Below are positions 43,893 to 52,864 of a stretch of DNA of 64,000 nt, one piece after another. The position numbers and the translations under genes are program-made. Location of the stretch: assembly GCF_002086485.1 (NCBI RefSeq), contig NZ_MVHF01000004.1, positions 124,001-188,000 of the forward strand. The letters run 5' to 3'. The stretch's first letter is position 1, and each line of letters opens with the position of its first letter. The DNA comes from Mycobacterium aquaticum. GTDB taxonomy: Bacteria; Actinomycetota; Actinomycetes; Mycobacteriales; Mycobacteriaceae. Below the pieces are notes generated by a model, which had not been told where the DNA came from, ran no database searches, and saw only the letters and a list, made by a program, of their open reading frames with translations.

Positions 43893-44157
43893 GCGTCTCG
43901 GTAGGGATGTCCTCGACGCGGACGGGACGCAGCAGCGCCCACCCGATGAAAGTGGCCGATACCGCGATCAGTACCAGGCCCACCCACCAGTTGGCGCTGG
44001 TGCCGACGTAGAGGTCGACCGTGTTGTGGGCGGTGGACGGCTCGTGAGGGCCGAGCACCGCGGGCGCCAACCCGGCGATGGTCAGGAGCACGCCGAAGAT
44101 ACCCAGCAGCGCACCGACGATGTTGCGGATGTCGAACAGACGCACAAACACGGGCAC
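43867..44157 (-). CDS. Small two-helix membrane protein
   Basis: 96 residues with two helices (about 10-35 and 55-78) joined by a polar loop, and a Thr/Pro/Asp-rich tail. It follows the symporter with a 3-bp gap, so it is co-transcribed and may be a small partner subunit of the transporter. Its 3' end overlaps the alpha-galactosidase gene by 26 bp on the opposite strand. No family recognised. Confidence 0.65.
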   Translation of the reverse strand: MPVFVRLFDIRNIVGALLGIFGVLLTIAGLAPAVLGPHEPSTAHNTVDLYVGTSANWWVGLVLIAVSATFIGWALLRPVRVEDIPTETPTDTPDSP

Positions 44158-44160
44158 CTC

Positions 44161-45861
44161 CTAGTGGAACACGATGTTGAGGACGACGACGCAGGCCAGC
44201 ATCACGCCGGCCAGCGGAACAGGCTTGAGATACCAGGGCTTTCCGGCGTCCTCGGGATCACCGAACAGCTTCACCGGGGTCTGCGAATAGACCAACCCCT
44301 TCAGCTCCGTCTCGGGTTTCGGCGCGGTCACCAGGCTCACCACGACGCTGACGATGATGTCGACGACGAACGCGGCGCTGGCGGCCAGGAACGGCATGCC
44401 CTGCCCCGGCAGGTCGATCACCCCGGCCTTGGACAGCGCGAAAACGGTGATGGCCGAGAGCGTTCCGGCCACCAGGCCGGTCCAGCCCGCGGTCGCCGTC
44501 ATCCGCTTCCAGAACATGCCGAGGATGAACGTCGCGAACAGCGGCGCGTTGAAGAAGCCGAACAGCGTCTGCAGGTAGTCCATCAGGTTGGAGTAGCCCG
44601 AGGCGATCAGTGCGGTGAAGATCGCCAGCACCGTCGCGGCGACCGTCGCGAACCGGCCGACCTGGATGTAGTAGTGGTCGGGCCGGTCCTTCACGATGTA
44701 CTGCTGCCAGATGTCGTAGCTGAACACCGTGTTGAACGCCGAGACGTTCGCGGCCATACCGGCCATGAACGACGCGATCAGGCCGGTGACGGCCACACCC
44801 AGCAGGCCGTTGGGCAGGATGTCGCGGACCATGAGCAGGATGGCGTCGTTGTAGGTGACCTGGCCGCTGCCCGTGGATTTCAACTGCATCACATCGCCGA
44901 TGGTGGCCGCGGCGATCATGCCGGGCAGCACCACCACGAACGGGATGAGCATCTTGGGGAACGACCCGATGATCGGCGCTCGGCGCGCCGCCGACATCGA
45001 GCTGGACGCCATGGCGCGTTGCACCTCGACGAAGTTGGTGGTCCAGTAGCCGAACGACAGCACGAAGCCGAGACCGAACACGATGCCGATCACCGACCAC
45101 ACGGGACTGGTGAAACCACTGAGCGCCTGCCCTGGCCAGGTGGTGAGCTGCTCGTGGGTGGTGGCGGTCACCGAGCCGTCGGCTTTGACGGTGTCGATCA
45201 CCTTGTCCCGCAGACCGTTCCAGCCGCCCACCTTGATGAGCCCGAAGATCGTCAGCGGCACGAGTGCGGCGAGGATGACGAAGAACTGCAGAACTTCGTT
45301 GTAGATCGCCGCCGAGAGCCCGCCCAGTGCGGTGTAGGTCAGCACGATCGCCGCGGCGACGATCAGCGAAACCCATTGCGACCAACCGAGCAACGCGTTG
45401 ATCACCGTCGCCAGCAGGAACAGGTTGACGCCGGCGATCAGCACCTGCGCAACGGCAAAGCTGATGGCGTTCACCAGGTGGGCGCCGGGGCCGAAGCGGC
45501 GGCGCATGAATTCGGGGACGCTGCGCACCTTCGAGCCGTAGTAGAACGGCATCATGATCACGCCAAGGAACAGCATCGCCGGGACGGCGCCGATCCAGTA
45601 GTAATGCATTGTGGCCAGGCCGATTTGGGCGCCGTTGGCCGACATGCCCATGATCTCGACCGCGCCGAGGTTCGCCGACACGAACGCGATACCGGTGACC
45701 CAGGCGGGTAGTCGGCGGCCGGAAAGGAAGAAATCGAGGCTGGAGGTGATCTGGCTGCGAGCCAGAAGACCGATGCCGAGCACGAATACGAAATAGATCG
45801 CGATCAGCGTGTAGTCGAGGATGCCGACGTTCAAGTGCAGGACGTTGGTATTCGTTTTCAC
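44161..45861 (-). CDS. Sodium:solute symporter, SGLT-like
   Basis: 566 residues with about 14 helices, SSS family. LDYTLIAIYFVFVLGIGLLA opens helix 1; DFFLSGRRLPAWVTGIAFVS is the conserved loop into helix 2; ALGGLSAAIYNEVLQFF and SIxGF-like GLIASFMAGMAANVSAFNTV match sugar-type SSS proteins such as vSGLT. In this context it most likely brings in galactose with sodium. It is divergent from galT, with only about 30-40 bp between start codons, and precedes a small membrane protein. Confidence 0.88.
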   Translation of the reverse strand: MKTNTNVLHLNVGILDYTLIAIYFVFVLGIGLLARSQITSSLDFFLSGRRLPAWVTGIAFVSANLGAVEIMGMSANGAQIGLATMHYYWIGAVPAMLFLGVIMMPFYYGSKVRSVPEFMRRRFGPGAHLVNAISFAVAQVLIAGVNLFLLATVINALLGWSQWVSLIVAAAIVLTYTALGGLSAAIYNEVLQFFVILAALVPLTIFGLIKVGGWNGLRDKVIDTVKADGSVTATTHEQLTTWPGQALSGFTSPVWSVIGIVFGLGFVLSFGYWTTNFVEVQRAMASSSMSAARRAPIIGSFPKMLIPFVVVLPGMIAAATIGDVMQLKSTGSGQVTYNDAILLMVRDILPNGLLGVAVTGLIASFMAGMAANVSAFNTVFSYDIWQQYIVKDRPDHYYIQVGRFATVAATVLAIFTALIASGYSNLMDYLQTLFGFFNAPLFATFILGMFWKRMTATAGWTGLVAGTLSAITVFALSKAGVIDLPGQGMPFLAASAAFVVDIIVSVVVSLVTAPKPETELKGLVYSQTPVKLFGDPEDAGKPWYLKPVPLAGVMLACVVVLNIVFH

Positions 45862-45884
45862 TCCTTCGTCCAGAGGTCACGAAA

Positions 45885-45904
45885 GATACTAGTGTTCGGA
45901 ACTG
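45885..45904. promoter_or_regulatory. Overlapping divergent promoters, galT/symporter
   Basis: GATACT (45885-45890) is a -10-like hexamer reading towards galT. On the other strand TAGTAT (45891-45886) is a -10-like hexamer reading towards the symporter. GTTCGGAAC, a 9-bp dyad, lies at 45894-45902 right at the galT start. The two promoters would compete for the same site. Confidence 0.45.
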
Positions 45905-46983
45905 TGACGGAGCCGACACATTGGAAACTGGCCGACGGGCGCGACCTGTTTTTCTTCGCGCTGCCAGGACATGTGCCCGCGCCGGTGCCCGATCGGCGGC
46001 CGCTCGGCCCGGGCGGGTCGCACCCGACCGAACTGCGTTTCGACCGGACGACCGGGCAGTGGGTGATCATCGCGGCCGCGCGCCAGGACCGCACCTACAA
46101 GCCGCCGCCCGATCAGTGCCCACTGTGTCCGGGGCCGACGGGTGAGACGAGTGAGATACCGGCACCGGACTACGACGTCGTCGTCTTCGAGAATCGGTTC
46201 CCGAGCCTTTCGGGGGAGGGCGTGGTGGCTCCACCCGCCGACGCCGGGTTCGTCGCCGCGGCCGGCTACGGGCGCTGCGAGGTGATCTGCTTTACCAGCA
46301 ACCACACAGGTTCGTTCGGCGAATTGCCCAACGCGCACGCCCGGTTGGTGGTCGATGCGTGGCGGCACCGCACCGCCGACCTTCTCAAGCGCACCGGTGT
46401 CGAGCAGGTCTTCTGCTTCGAGAACCGCGGCGAGGAGATCGGCGTGACGCTGACCCATCCGCACGGCCAGATCTACGCGTACCCGTACCTGACGCCGCGC
46501 ACAGAGGTCATGCTGCGGCAGGCCGCCGAGTTCCGGGAGATCCACGGCGGCAACCTCTTTGAGTCACTGTTGGCCGCCGAGCAAGCAAACGGCCGGCGGC
46601 TGGTGGCCCAAAACGACCTGTTCACCGCGTTCGTGCCGTTCGCGGCTCGTTGGCCCGTGGAGGTGCACATCTACCCGAACCGGTTCGTGCCCAACGTCGT
46701 TGAATTGTCCACCGCCGAATGCGACGCGCTGGCCTCGATCTACCTCGACGTGCTGGGCCGCTTCGACCGCATGTACTCGGCTCAACTGCCGTACATATCG
46801 GCGCTGCACCAGTATTCGGGTGCCGGTGTGCAGGGCGACGGCTACTTCCACATCGAGCTGATGTCCATCCGCCGCAGCGCTACCAAGCTGAAATTCCTGG
46901 CGGGTTCCGAATCGGCCATGGATGCGTTCATCGGCGACGTGACGCCCGAGAGCGTGGCACAGCGGCTGCGGGAACTGGCATGA
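45892..46983 (+). CDS. galT: Galactose-1-phosphate uridylyltransferase
   Basis: About 360 residues. GTG codons at 45892 and 45904 are both possible; the second ([12 protein letters not shown]) looks nearer to the usual start. GalT motifs: [19 protein letters not shown], zinc-site CPLCPG, and the active-site [15 protein letters not shown] with the HxH nucleophile histidine. It transfers UMP between UDP-glucose and galactose-1-phosphate in the Leloir pathway. It overlaps galK by 4 bp (ATGA), so the two are coupled. A -10-like hexamer close to the start suggests a very short or absent leader. Confidence 0.93.
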   Translation: MFGTVTEPTHWKLADGRDLFFFALPGHVPAPVPDRRPLGPGGSHPTELRFDRTTGQWVIIAAARQDRTYKPPPDQCPLCPGPTGETSEIPAPDYDVVVFENRFPSLSGEGVVAPPADAGFVAAAGYGRCEVICFTSNHTGSFGELPNAHARLVVDAWRHRTADLLKRTGVEQVFCFENRGEEIGVTLTHPHGQIYAYPYLTPRTEVMLRQAAEFREIHGGNLFESLLAAEQANGRRLVAQNDLFTAFVPFAARWPVEVHIYPNRFVPNVVELSTAECDALASIYLDVLGRFDRMYSAQLPYISALHQYSGAGVQGDGYFHIELMSIRRSATKLKFLAGSESAMDAFIGDVTPESVAQRLRELA

Positions 46984-48065
46984 CCGTTCGATACTCCGCT
47001 CCGGGCCGGGTCAACCTGATCGGCGAACACACCGACTACAACCTGGGATTCGCGCTGCCGATCGCGCTGCCGCAGCGCACATCGGTGGTGTTCGACCCGG
47101 ACGACTCTGACGTGCTGGAGGTTTCGAGTGCGTTGGGCGACGGGCCGGTGCGGGTTCCGCTCGCGACGACGCCCGGCGAGGTTTCGGACTGGGCCGGCTA
47201 CGTCGCCGGGGTGGTGTGGGCGCTGCGGCGCGCCGGGCATGCCGTACCGGGCGGGACGATGACGATCACCAGTGACGTCGAGGTGGGCTCAGGGCTGTCG
47301 TCGTCGGCGGCGTTGGAATGCGCGGTGCTGGGTGCCCTGCTCACCTCAGCCGGGATCGAACTCGACCGCATCGAGCAGGCCAGGATCGCCCAGCGCGCCG
47401 AGAACGAGTACGTCGGCGCGCCAACAGGTCTGCTCGATCAGCTGGCATCCTTGTTCGGGGAACCCGACCAGGCCATGCTCATCGACTTCCGCGACGTCAC
47501 CGTCCAGTCGGTGCCGTTCGCCCCTGAAGCGTCCGGCACAGCGCTGCTGTTGATCGACTCGCGGGCCCGGCACGCCCACGCCGGCGGCGAATACGCGGCC
47601 CGCCGCGCGTCGTGCGAACGTGCTGCGGCGGCTCTCGGCGTGGCGTCGCTGCGCGAGGTGTCCACGGCCTCGGCGCTCGAGGCGGTCAAAGATCCCGTCG
47701 ACGCCCGGCGGGCCCGCCACATCGTCACCGAGAATCAGCGCGTTCTCGAATGCGTTGCGGCGATGGCTGCTTCGGACTTCACCACGGCCGGTGCACTGTG
47801 GACCGCGTCGCACGCGTCGATGCGCGACGACTTCGAGATCACCACCGGCCATCTCGACCTCATCGCGGCGAGCGCCGTGCAGGCCGGCGCGTTCGGGGCG
47901 CGGATGACCGGTGGTGGCTTCGGCGGCTGCGTCATCGCGCTCGTGCCCGACGAACGGGCCGACGAGGTCGGTGACGCAGTGTGCCGCGCGGTCGCCGACG
48001 CCGGCTATCAAGACCCGACGATCACCAGGACCCACGCGGGAATTGGGGCTGGGCTCGGCGTTTAA
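46980..48065 (+). CDS. galK: Galactokinase
   Basis: 361 residues from the ATG at 46980, within the galT stop. GHMP-kinase motifs are intact: [16 protein letters not shown] (galactokinase signature), the ATP loop [12 protein letters not shown], and the third motif [15 protein letters not shown]. It phosphorylates galactose at C1 with ATP. Open frames further upstream are inside galT and not used. galM and galE are not in the window. Confidence 0.95.
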   Translation: MTVRYSAPGRVNLIGEHTDYNLGFALPIALPQRTSVVFDPDDSDVLEVSSALGDGPVRVPLATTPGEVSDWAGYVAGVVWALRRAGHAVPGGTMTITSDVEVGSGLSSSAALECAVLGALLTSAGIELDRIEQARIAQRAENEYVGAPTGLLDQLASLFGEPDQAMLIDFRDVTVQSVPFAPEASGTALLLIDSRARHAHAGGEYAARRASCERAAAALGVASLREVSTASALEAVKDPVDARRARHIVTENQRVLECVAAMAASDFTTAGALWTASHASMRDDFEITTGHLDLIAASAVQAGAFGARMTGGGFGGCVIALVPDERADEVGDAVCRAVADAGYQDPTITRTHAGIGAGLGV

Positions 48066-48151
48066 TGCCCAGACTCCCGGGGTAGCCGAGCGTCCAAGGC
48101 CGGCGTGCGTGCGCCGATCAAGCCGATGGAGCCGGCGGACGGGGAATTGCT

Positions 48152-49333
48152 GTGAAAGCGGTAACGTGGCATGGGCGGCGCGACGTACGGGTGGACACCG
48201 TCGCGGATCCGAAAATCGAACAACCCGATGACGCGATCATCGAAGTCACCTCCACCAACATCTGCGGCTCCGACTTGCATCTCTACGAGGTGCTCGGGGC
48301 CTTCATGCACGAGGGCGACATCCTCGGCCATGAGGCCATGGGTGTCGTGCGGGAGGTCGGTTCGTCCGTCGGTGACCTGTCCGTCGGTGACCGGGTGGTG
48401 GTGCCCTTCCAGATCTCCTGCGGCCACTGTTACATGTGCGACCGCCAGCTCTACACCCAGTGCGAGACCACTCAGGTCCGCGAGCAAGGCATGGGCGCGG
48501 CGCTGTTCGGGTACTCCGAGCTCTACGGCGAGGTGCCCGGCGGGCAGGCGGAATACCTGCGGGTGCCGCAAGCGCAGTTCACCCACATCAAAGTGCCCGA
48601 GGGGCCGCCTGACTCGCGGTTCATCTATCTGTCCGATGTGCTGCCGACCGCCTGGCAGGCAGTCGCCTACGCCGACATCCCCGAAGGCGGATCCGTCACG
48701 GTCCTCGGGCTCGGCCCTATCGGTGACATGTCGGCACGCATCGCCAGCCATCTCGGGTACCGGGTCATCGCGGTCGACCGGGTTCCCGAGCGGCTGATGC
48801 GCGCGGAGGCTCGCGGGATCACCACGGTCGACCTCGACACCCTCGACCGCTCCCTGGGTGACGAGATCCGGTCGATGACCGCCGGGCGCGGTACGGATTC
48901 GGTGATCGACGCGGTGGGGATGGAGTCGCACGGTTCCCCGGTCGCGCAAGCCATGCAGCGGGTCACGGCCGCGCTGCCGGACATGATCGCGAAACCCATG
49001 ATGCAGGTGGCCGGCCTGGATCGGCTCGACGCGCTGTACTCCGCGATCGACATCGTGCGACGCGGTGGCACCATATCGCTCATCGGGGTGTACGGCGGCA
49101 GCGCCGACCCGCTGCCCATGTTGACGATGTTCGACAAACAGGTGCAGCTGCGGATGGGGCAGGCCAACGTGAAGAAGTGGGTCGACGACATCATGCCGCT
49201 GCTCACCGCCGACGATCCGTTGGGCGTCGACACCTTCGCAAGTCACGTGCTGCCGCTCGATGACGCGCCGCGGGCCTACGAGCTGTTCCAGAAGAAGCAG
49301 GACGGCGCCGTCAAGATGATGCTGAAGCCCTGA
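48152..49333 (+). CDS. Zinc-dependent MDR dehydrogenase, formaldehyde-DH-like
   Basis: 393 residues from a GTG at 48152. Zinc ligands: Cys in NICGSDLH, GHEAMG, and the structural cluster ISCGHCYMCDRQLYTQC. A long insert after the cofactor domain (ALPDMIAKPMMQVAGLDRLD) is typical of the glutathione-independent formaldehyde dehydrogenase-like branch. LGLGPIGDMSARIA is the NAD-binding loop. It is a cytoplasmic oxidoreductase with unknown substrate. It lies 86 bp after galK and is convergent with the NYN gene. Confidence 0.85.
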   Translation: MKAVTWHGRRDVRVDTVADPKIEQPDDAIIEVTSTNICGSDLHLYEVLGAFMHEGDILGHEAMGVVREVGSSVGDLSVGDRVVVPFQISCGHCYMCDRQLYTQCETTQVREQGMGAALFGYSELYGEVPGGQAEYLRVPQAQFTHIKVPEGPPDSRFIYLSDVLPTAWQAVAYADIPEGGSVTVLGLGPIGDMSARIASHLGYRVIAVDRVPERLMRAEARGITTVDLDTLDRSLGDEIRSMTAGRGTDSVIDAVGMESHGSPVAQAMQRVTAALPDMIAKPMMQVAGLDRLDALYSAIDIVRRGGTISLIGVYGGSADPLPMLTMFDKQVQLRMGQANVKKWVDDIMPLLTADDPLGVDTFASHVLPLDDAPRAYELFQKKQDGAVKMMLKP

Positions 49334-49337
49334 GCGG

Positions 49338-50204
49338 TTATCGCAGCTTCACCATCCGCGTCGTCGAACTTTCCTCCAATTCGACAACATCGGACCGGGA
49401 CCGCAGAAAATCACTGAAAGACCGGAATCCCAAGGACTTTTCGCTGAACGAAGGGTCCATCCGTTTCATCTGCGCCTTCACCGCGGAGTTGTGCAACCAG
49501 TCGACGTCGTCTTTCTCCAGCCCGATCTGTAGTGCCCGCGTCAGCAGCGCGGTGGCGGCTGCCTGCGGGTCGGGCTCCTCGGGTTCTGCGGGTTCGGCTG
49601 CCTTGGTCCGTCGGGTGCGTTTCGGCGGCTCCTGCTCGGCGGAGCGTTCCGGTTCCACGGTCGGCACACCTGGCAGAGCGTCGTAGATGACGAATTCGTC
49701 GCACGCCGCGGCCAGCGCCCGGCTCGACGATCCGGCCACACCGATGCCCACTACGTAGCGTCCGAGCCGTTTGCACCGCTGGGCCAGCGGAATGTAGTCG
49801 GAATCGCCGGCGACGATAACCACGTGAGTAAGGTCGGGCAACCGGAACATGTCCTCGACCGCGTCGACTGCCAGGCGGATGTCTGCGCCGTTCTTGCCGT
49901 AGGCCGCCGCCGGGAACAGCTGCACCAGGTCGACGGCCCGGCCCACCAGCTGTTGCCGGTAACCGGCGTTAACATCTGCCGACCAGTCGGCGTACGCCCG
50001 GGTGAGGACAAGTGTCCCGAACGATGAGGCGAAGTCCAGAATGGCGCCGACGTCGACGGTGGACCGGACCAGGCGGTCCGCGTCGAGGCCCTTGGCTTTG
50101 TCGCGCTGGAACGAATTCCGCCCGTTGACCTGGTCGTACCGTGAGATCACGATGTTGTCGAAGTCGAGGTAGACCGCGACGCGAGGGGCTGCAGGTTCGG
50201 TCAT
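49338..50204 (-). CDS. NYN-domain nuclease-like protein with OST-HTH
   Basis: 288 residues from the ATG at 50204 (MTEPAAPRVAVYLDFDNIVI). Asp in YLDFDN, TRAYADW, the Asp in NGADIRLAVDA, and VVIVAGDSDYIPLAQRCKRL are the four acidic motifs of the NYN (PIN-like) ribonuclease fold. After an acidic linker the C-terminal 75 residues look like an OST-HTH/LOTUS domain (DDVDWLHNSAVKAQMKRMDP; LGFRSFSDFLRS), a predicted RNA-binding module. It is probably an RNA-processing enzyme. Its first codons are partly duplicated at 51506-51529. Confidence 0.85.
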   Translation of the reverse strand: MTEPAAPRVAVYLDFDNIVISRYDQVNGRNSFQRDKAKGLDADRLVRSTVDVGAILDFASSFGTLVLTRAYADWSADVNAGYRQQLVGRAVDLVQLFPAAAYGKNGADIRLAVDAVEDMFRLPDLTHVVIVAGDSDYIPLAQRCKRLGRYVVGIGVAGSSSRALAAACDEFVIYDALPGVPTVEPERSAEQEPPKRTRRTKAAEPAEPEEPDPQAAATALLTRALQIGLEKDDVDWLHNSAVKAQMKRMDPSFSEKSLGFRSFSDFLRSRSDVVELEESSTTRMVKLR

Positions 50205-50217
50205 GGGCCCAGTCTGG
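50194..50217. repeat. Short direct repeat, copy 1 (NYN gene start)
   Basis: Starts GGTTCGGTCATG and ends CCCAGTCTGG. It matches 51506-51529 at 22 of 24 positions in the same orientation, and the two copies flank the desaturase gene. This copy contains the start codon and first codons of the NYN gene. Confidence 0.7.
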
Positions 50218-50325
50218 TCCATTGACCTCGGAAACCGCACGAATCGGGGTGGACGCTACGCTGGCAGGCATCACGCCTCAGGTGGCCCGGACAATGCCGC
50301 CGCAATGAACGGACCGGGAACGCAC

Positions 50326-51447
50326 GTGGCAATCAGCGACATCGCGGCATACGCGCAATTGAGTCAGGCCGACATCGACGCGTTTGGGGCCGAGCTCGAC
50401 ACAATCCGTAGGGATATCGAAGCGTCGCTCGGTGAGCGTGACGCGGCGTACATCCGGCGGACGATCATCTTTCAACGAACGCTCGACGTGGCCGCTCGGC
50501 TACTGATCGCAGGTAGCCGTTCCAAGGTTGGTTGGCTGGCTGGGGCGATATCGCTGGCATACGCGAAGTGCGTCGAGAACATGGAGATCGGCCACAACGT
50601 ATGCCATGGCCAGTGGGACTGGATGAACGATCCGGAGATCCACTCGACCACCTGGGAATGGGACATGGTCGGCCCGTCCGAGCAGTGGCGCTACTCACAC
50701 AATTACCGCCACCACGTGTTCAGCAATGTGCTCGGAGTGGACGACGACCTCGGCTTCGGCATCCTGCGGATGAGCCGCGACCAAGAATGGCAGCCCCAGC
50801 ATCTGGTACAGCCGGTGCGAAACTTCTTGTTGGCCATGATCTTCGAGTGGGGCATCGCCCTGCACGATTTCTATTCCGCGCGGGACAGGGCCGATACCGA
50901 CGCAGCCAAGAACCAGGTACGGCGAACGCTGCGAGCTAAGATCGGCAGACAGCTGGGCAAGGACTATGTGGTGTTGCCCGCGCTGAGCCTGCACCGGTGG
51001 CGGCGGACCCTGGCGGCCAATCTCGCCGCCAACTTGCTGCGCAACCTGTGGGCGTATGTGGTGATCTTCTGCGGCCATTTCCCTGATGGTGCCGAGAAGT
51101 TCACACCGCAGACGCTGCAGGAAGAGACGCGACCCGAGTGGTACCTGCGTCAGATGTTGGGGGCGGCGAACTTCAAAGCCGGTCCCGTGCTGGCATTTTC
51201 CAGCGGCAACTTGTGCTATCAGATTGAACATCACCTGTTCCCCGACCTGCCGAGCAACCGACTCGCCGAGGTCAGCGTGCGGGTACGCGACCTCTGCGAC
51301 AAGTACGGCGTGCCGTATACCAGCGGGCCGCTCACTCATCAGTACCTGCAGACACTGAGAACGATTTTCAAGCTCGCGCTTCCGGACAGCGGCTGGAGTG
51401 GGATTCGAACTAGCTGTCGTTCCGGCATTCGGCAGATGCGAGGCTGA
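50326..51447 (+). CDS. Membrane acyl desaturase, DesA3-like, altered C-terminus
   Basis: About 373 residues from the GTG at 50326 (VAISDIAAYAQLSQADIDAF), which has GGGAA 5 nt upstream; an ATG at 50305 is also in frame. The three histidine boxes of di-iron desaturases are present: HNVCHGQWDW, HNYRHH and QIEHHLFP. It should insert a double bond into a fatty acyl chain at the membrane. DesA3-type proteins usually continue about 50 residues past the LPD motif; here LPD is followed by a short unrelated tail (SGWSGIRTSCRSGIRQMRG) that begins exactly where a tRNA-like fragment starts in the DNA. Confidence 0.85.
   Translation: MAISDIAAYAQLSQADIDAFGAELDTIRRDIEASLGERDAAYIRRTIIFQRTLDVAARLLIAGSRSKVGWLAGAISLAYAKCVENMEIGHNVCHGQWDWMNDPEIHSTTWEWDMVGPSEQWRYSHNYRHHVFSNVLGVDDDLGFGILRMSRDQEWQPQHLVQPVRNFLLAMIFEWGIALHDFYSARDRADTDAAKNQVRRTLRAKIGRQLGKDYVVLPALSLHRWRRTLAANLAANLLRNLWAYVVIFCGHFPDGAEKFTPQTLQEETRPEWYLRQMLGAANFKAGPVLAFSSGNLCYQIEHHLFPDLPSNRLAEVSVRVRDLCDKYGVPYTSGPLTHQYLQTLRTIFKLALPDSGWSGIRTSCRSGIRQMRG
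51391..51410 (-). other. tRNA 3'-end-like fragment in desaturase tail
   Basis: On the minus strand GTTCGAATCCCACTCCAGCC reads like the T loop, T-stem 3' strand and acceptor 3' strand of a tRNA. The partner T-stem strand is missing, so it is no functional tRNA. Integrases often leave such tRNA 3' pieces as attachment sites, so this may be a recombination scar. Confidence 0.4.
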
Positions 51448-51505
51448 GACGCCCAGGCGGCTACCGCCCTAGTTCGCGCGGTTGAGCCCAGTCGGGCGGG
51501 TGGCG

Positions 51506-51529
51506 GGTTCGGTCATGAACCCAGTCTGG
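51506..51529. repeat. Short direct repeat, copy 2 (truncated NYN start)
   Basis: Second copy of the repeat at 50194-50217. On the minus strand it begins ATGACCGAACCCGCC and reads MTEPATRPTGLNRAN before a stop, the first codons of the NYN gene (MTEPA) followed by unrelated sequence. Confidence 0.65.
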
Positions 51530-51610
51530 CTTATGAATGTCCGACTGTGCTGATTTGGACCCATGCCGAGGTGGGTAGTCCTAGAGTTATTGCTGTCACC
51601 TCAAGGGGCC

Positions 51611-52864
51611 ATGATGGGTGCAAAGACTACAGGCGATGGATTGGCCGACGTCGTAGTTACGGCGGCGGTATCGACGACTGCGCTGTCGGCGGACGCCGAG
51701 GAAACCTGGCAGTTGTTGCTGGAGGGCCGCACCGGTATCCGCGACCTCGACAGTCCGTTCGTGACCGAATTCGATTCGCCCGTACGGATCGGCGGGCAGC
51801 TCACCGAGAATCTCGAAGATATTCTGAGTCGCGTTGAGCGTAAACGCCTTTCGTACACAGGTCAGATGGCGACGGTGCTCGGCCGGCGGCTGTGGGAGAG
51901 CGCCGGGGCACCCGACATCGACACCCGGCGGCTGCTCGTGTCGATCGGCCTGGCGCTCGGTTCGACCGAAGAACTCACCATGCAGTACGACACCTGGCTG
52001 CAGAAGGGATTGCGCGCCGTACCCCCGACCGCCATCCCGAAGTACATGCCCAACGGGGCGGCTGCCGCGGTCGGCTTGGAGCGCCAAGCCAAGGCGGGCG
52101 TCATCTCTCCGCTCATGGCCGACGCGTCCGGGGCCTCGGCCATCGCTCACGCGTGGCGGCACATCATCTTCGGCGACGCCGACATCGCCATCTGCGGCGG
52201 TGTCGAATCGTGGATCGAGGCGGTGCCCGTCGCGGCGTTCTGCCAGTTGGGCATGCTCTCGACCTACAACCAGGATCCGTCAGCCGCGTGCCGTCCGTTC
52301 GACGCCGACCGCGACGGCATGGTGTTCGGCGAGGGCGGCGCGTTGATGCTCATCGAAACTGAGGAGCACGCCAAGGCGCGCGGCGCCCCTATTCTGGCTC
52401 GGCTCATGGGAGTCGGTATCACCTGCGACTGTTACGACGCTGTCGAACTGGACCCGGAAGGGGAGCGCGCCGGCGCCGCGATCAGCCGGGCCATCGAACT
52501 GGCCGGCCTCACCCCGGCCGATATTGATCACGTCAACGCGCACGCCACCGGGACGGTGGCGGGTGATCAGGCCGAGGCGCATGCCATCCACAGGGCCCTC
52601 GGCGCCCAGATGCCCGCGGTGTACGCGCCGAAGGCAGCGCTGGGCCATTCGCTGGGCGCCGCAGGTGCGGTGGAGGCGGTGCTGACGGTGCAGGCCCTGC
52701 GCGACGGTGTCATCCCGCCCACGCTGAACCACAAGAACCACGACCCCGAGATCAACCTGGACGTGGTGGCCGACCAGCCGCGCCGCGGCCATTTCCACTA
52801 TGCGATCAGCGACTCGTTCGGATTCGGCGGCAACAACGTCGCGTTGGCCTTCGGCGCGTACTAG
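51611..52864 (+). CDS. KasA-like ketosynthase lacking catalytic cysteine
   Basis: 417 residues from the ATG at 51611 (AAGGGG just upstream; a second ATG follows directly). It aligns along its whole length with mycobacterial KasA/KasB: IMPNGAAAAVGL-type KYMPNGAAAAVGLERQA, CRPFDADRDGMVFGEGGALM, HVNAHATGT (His311), YAPKAALGHSLGAAGA (Lys341, His346) and SFGFGGNNVALAFG. At the nucleophile position, where KasA has Cys171 in SACSSG, this protein has Asp171 (MADASGAS). It should therefore be unable to condense acyl chains and may act as a decarboxylase or structural partner. It is convergent with two methyltransferases, with a 4-bp overlap. Confidence 0.85.
   Translation: MMGAKTTGDGLADVVVTAAVSTTALSADAEETWQLLLEGRTGIRDLDSPFVTEFDSPVRIGGQLTENLEDILSRVERKRLSYTGQMATVLGRRLWESAGAPDIDTRRLLVSIGLALGSTEELTMQYDTWLQKGLRAVPPTAIPKYMPNGAAAAVGLERQAKAGVISPLMADASGASAIAHAWRHIIFGDADIAICGGVESWIEAVPVAAFCQLGMLSTYNQDPSAACRPFDADRDGMVFGEGGALMLIETEEHAKARGAPILARLMGVGITCDCYDAVELDPEGERAGAAISRAIELAGLTPADIDHVNAHATGTVAGDQAEAHAIHRALGAQMPAVYAPKAALGHSLGAAGAVEAVLTVQALRDGVIPPTLNHKNHDPEINLDVVADQPRRGHFHYAISDSFGFGGNNVALAFGAY

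Noticed and set aside
51391..51412. A tRNA gene on the minus strand
   Set aside because: Only the T loop and 3' strands are present; the T-stem partner strand, D arm and anticodon arm are missing.
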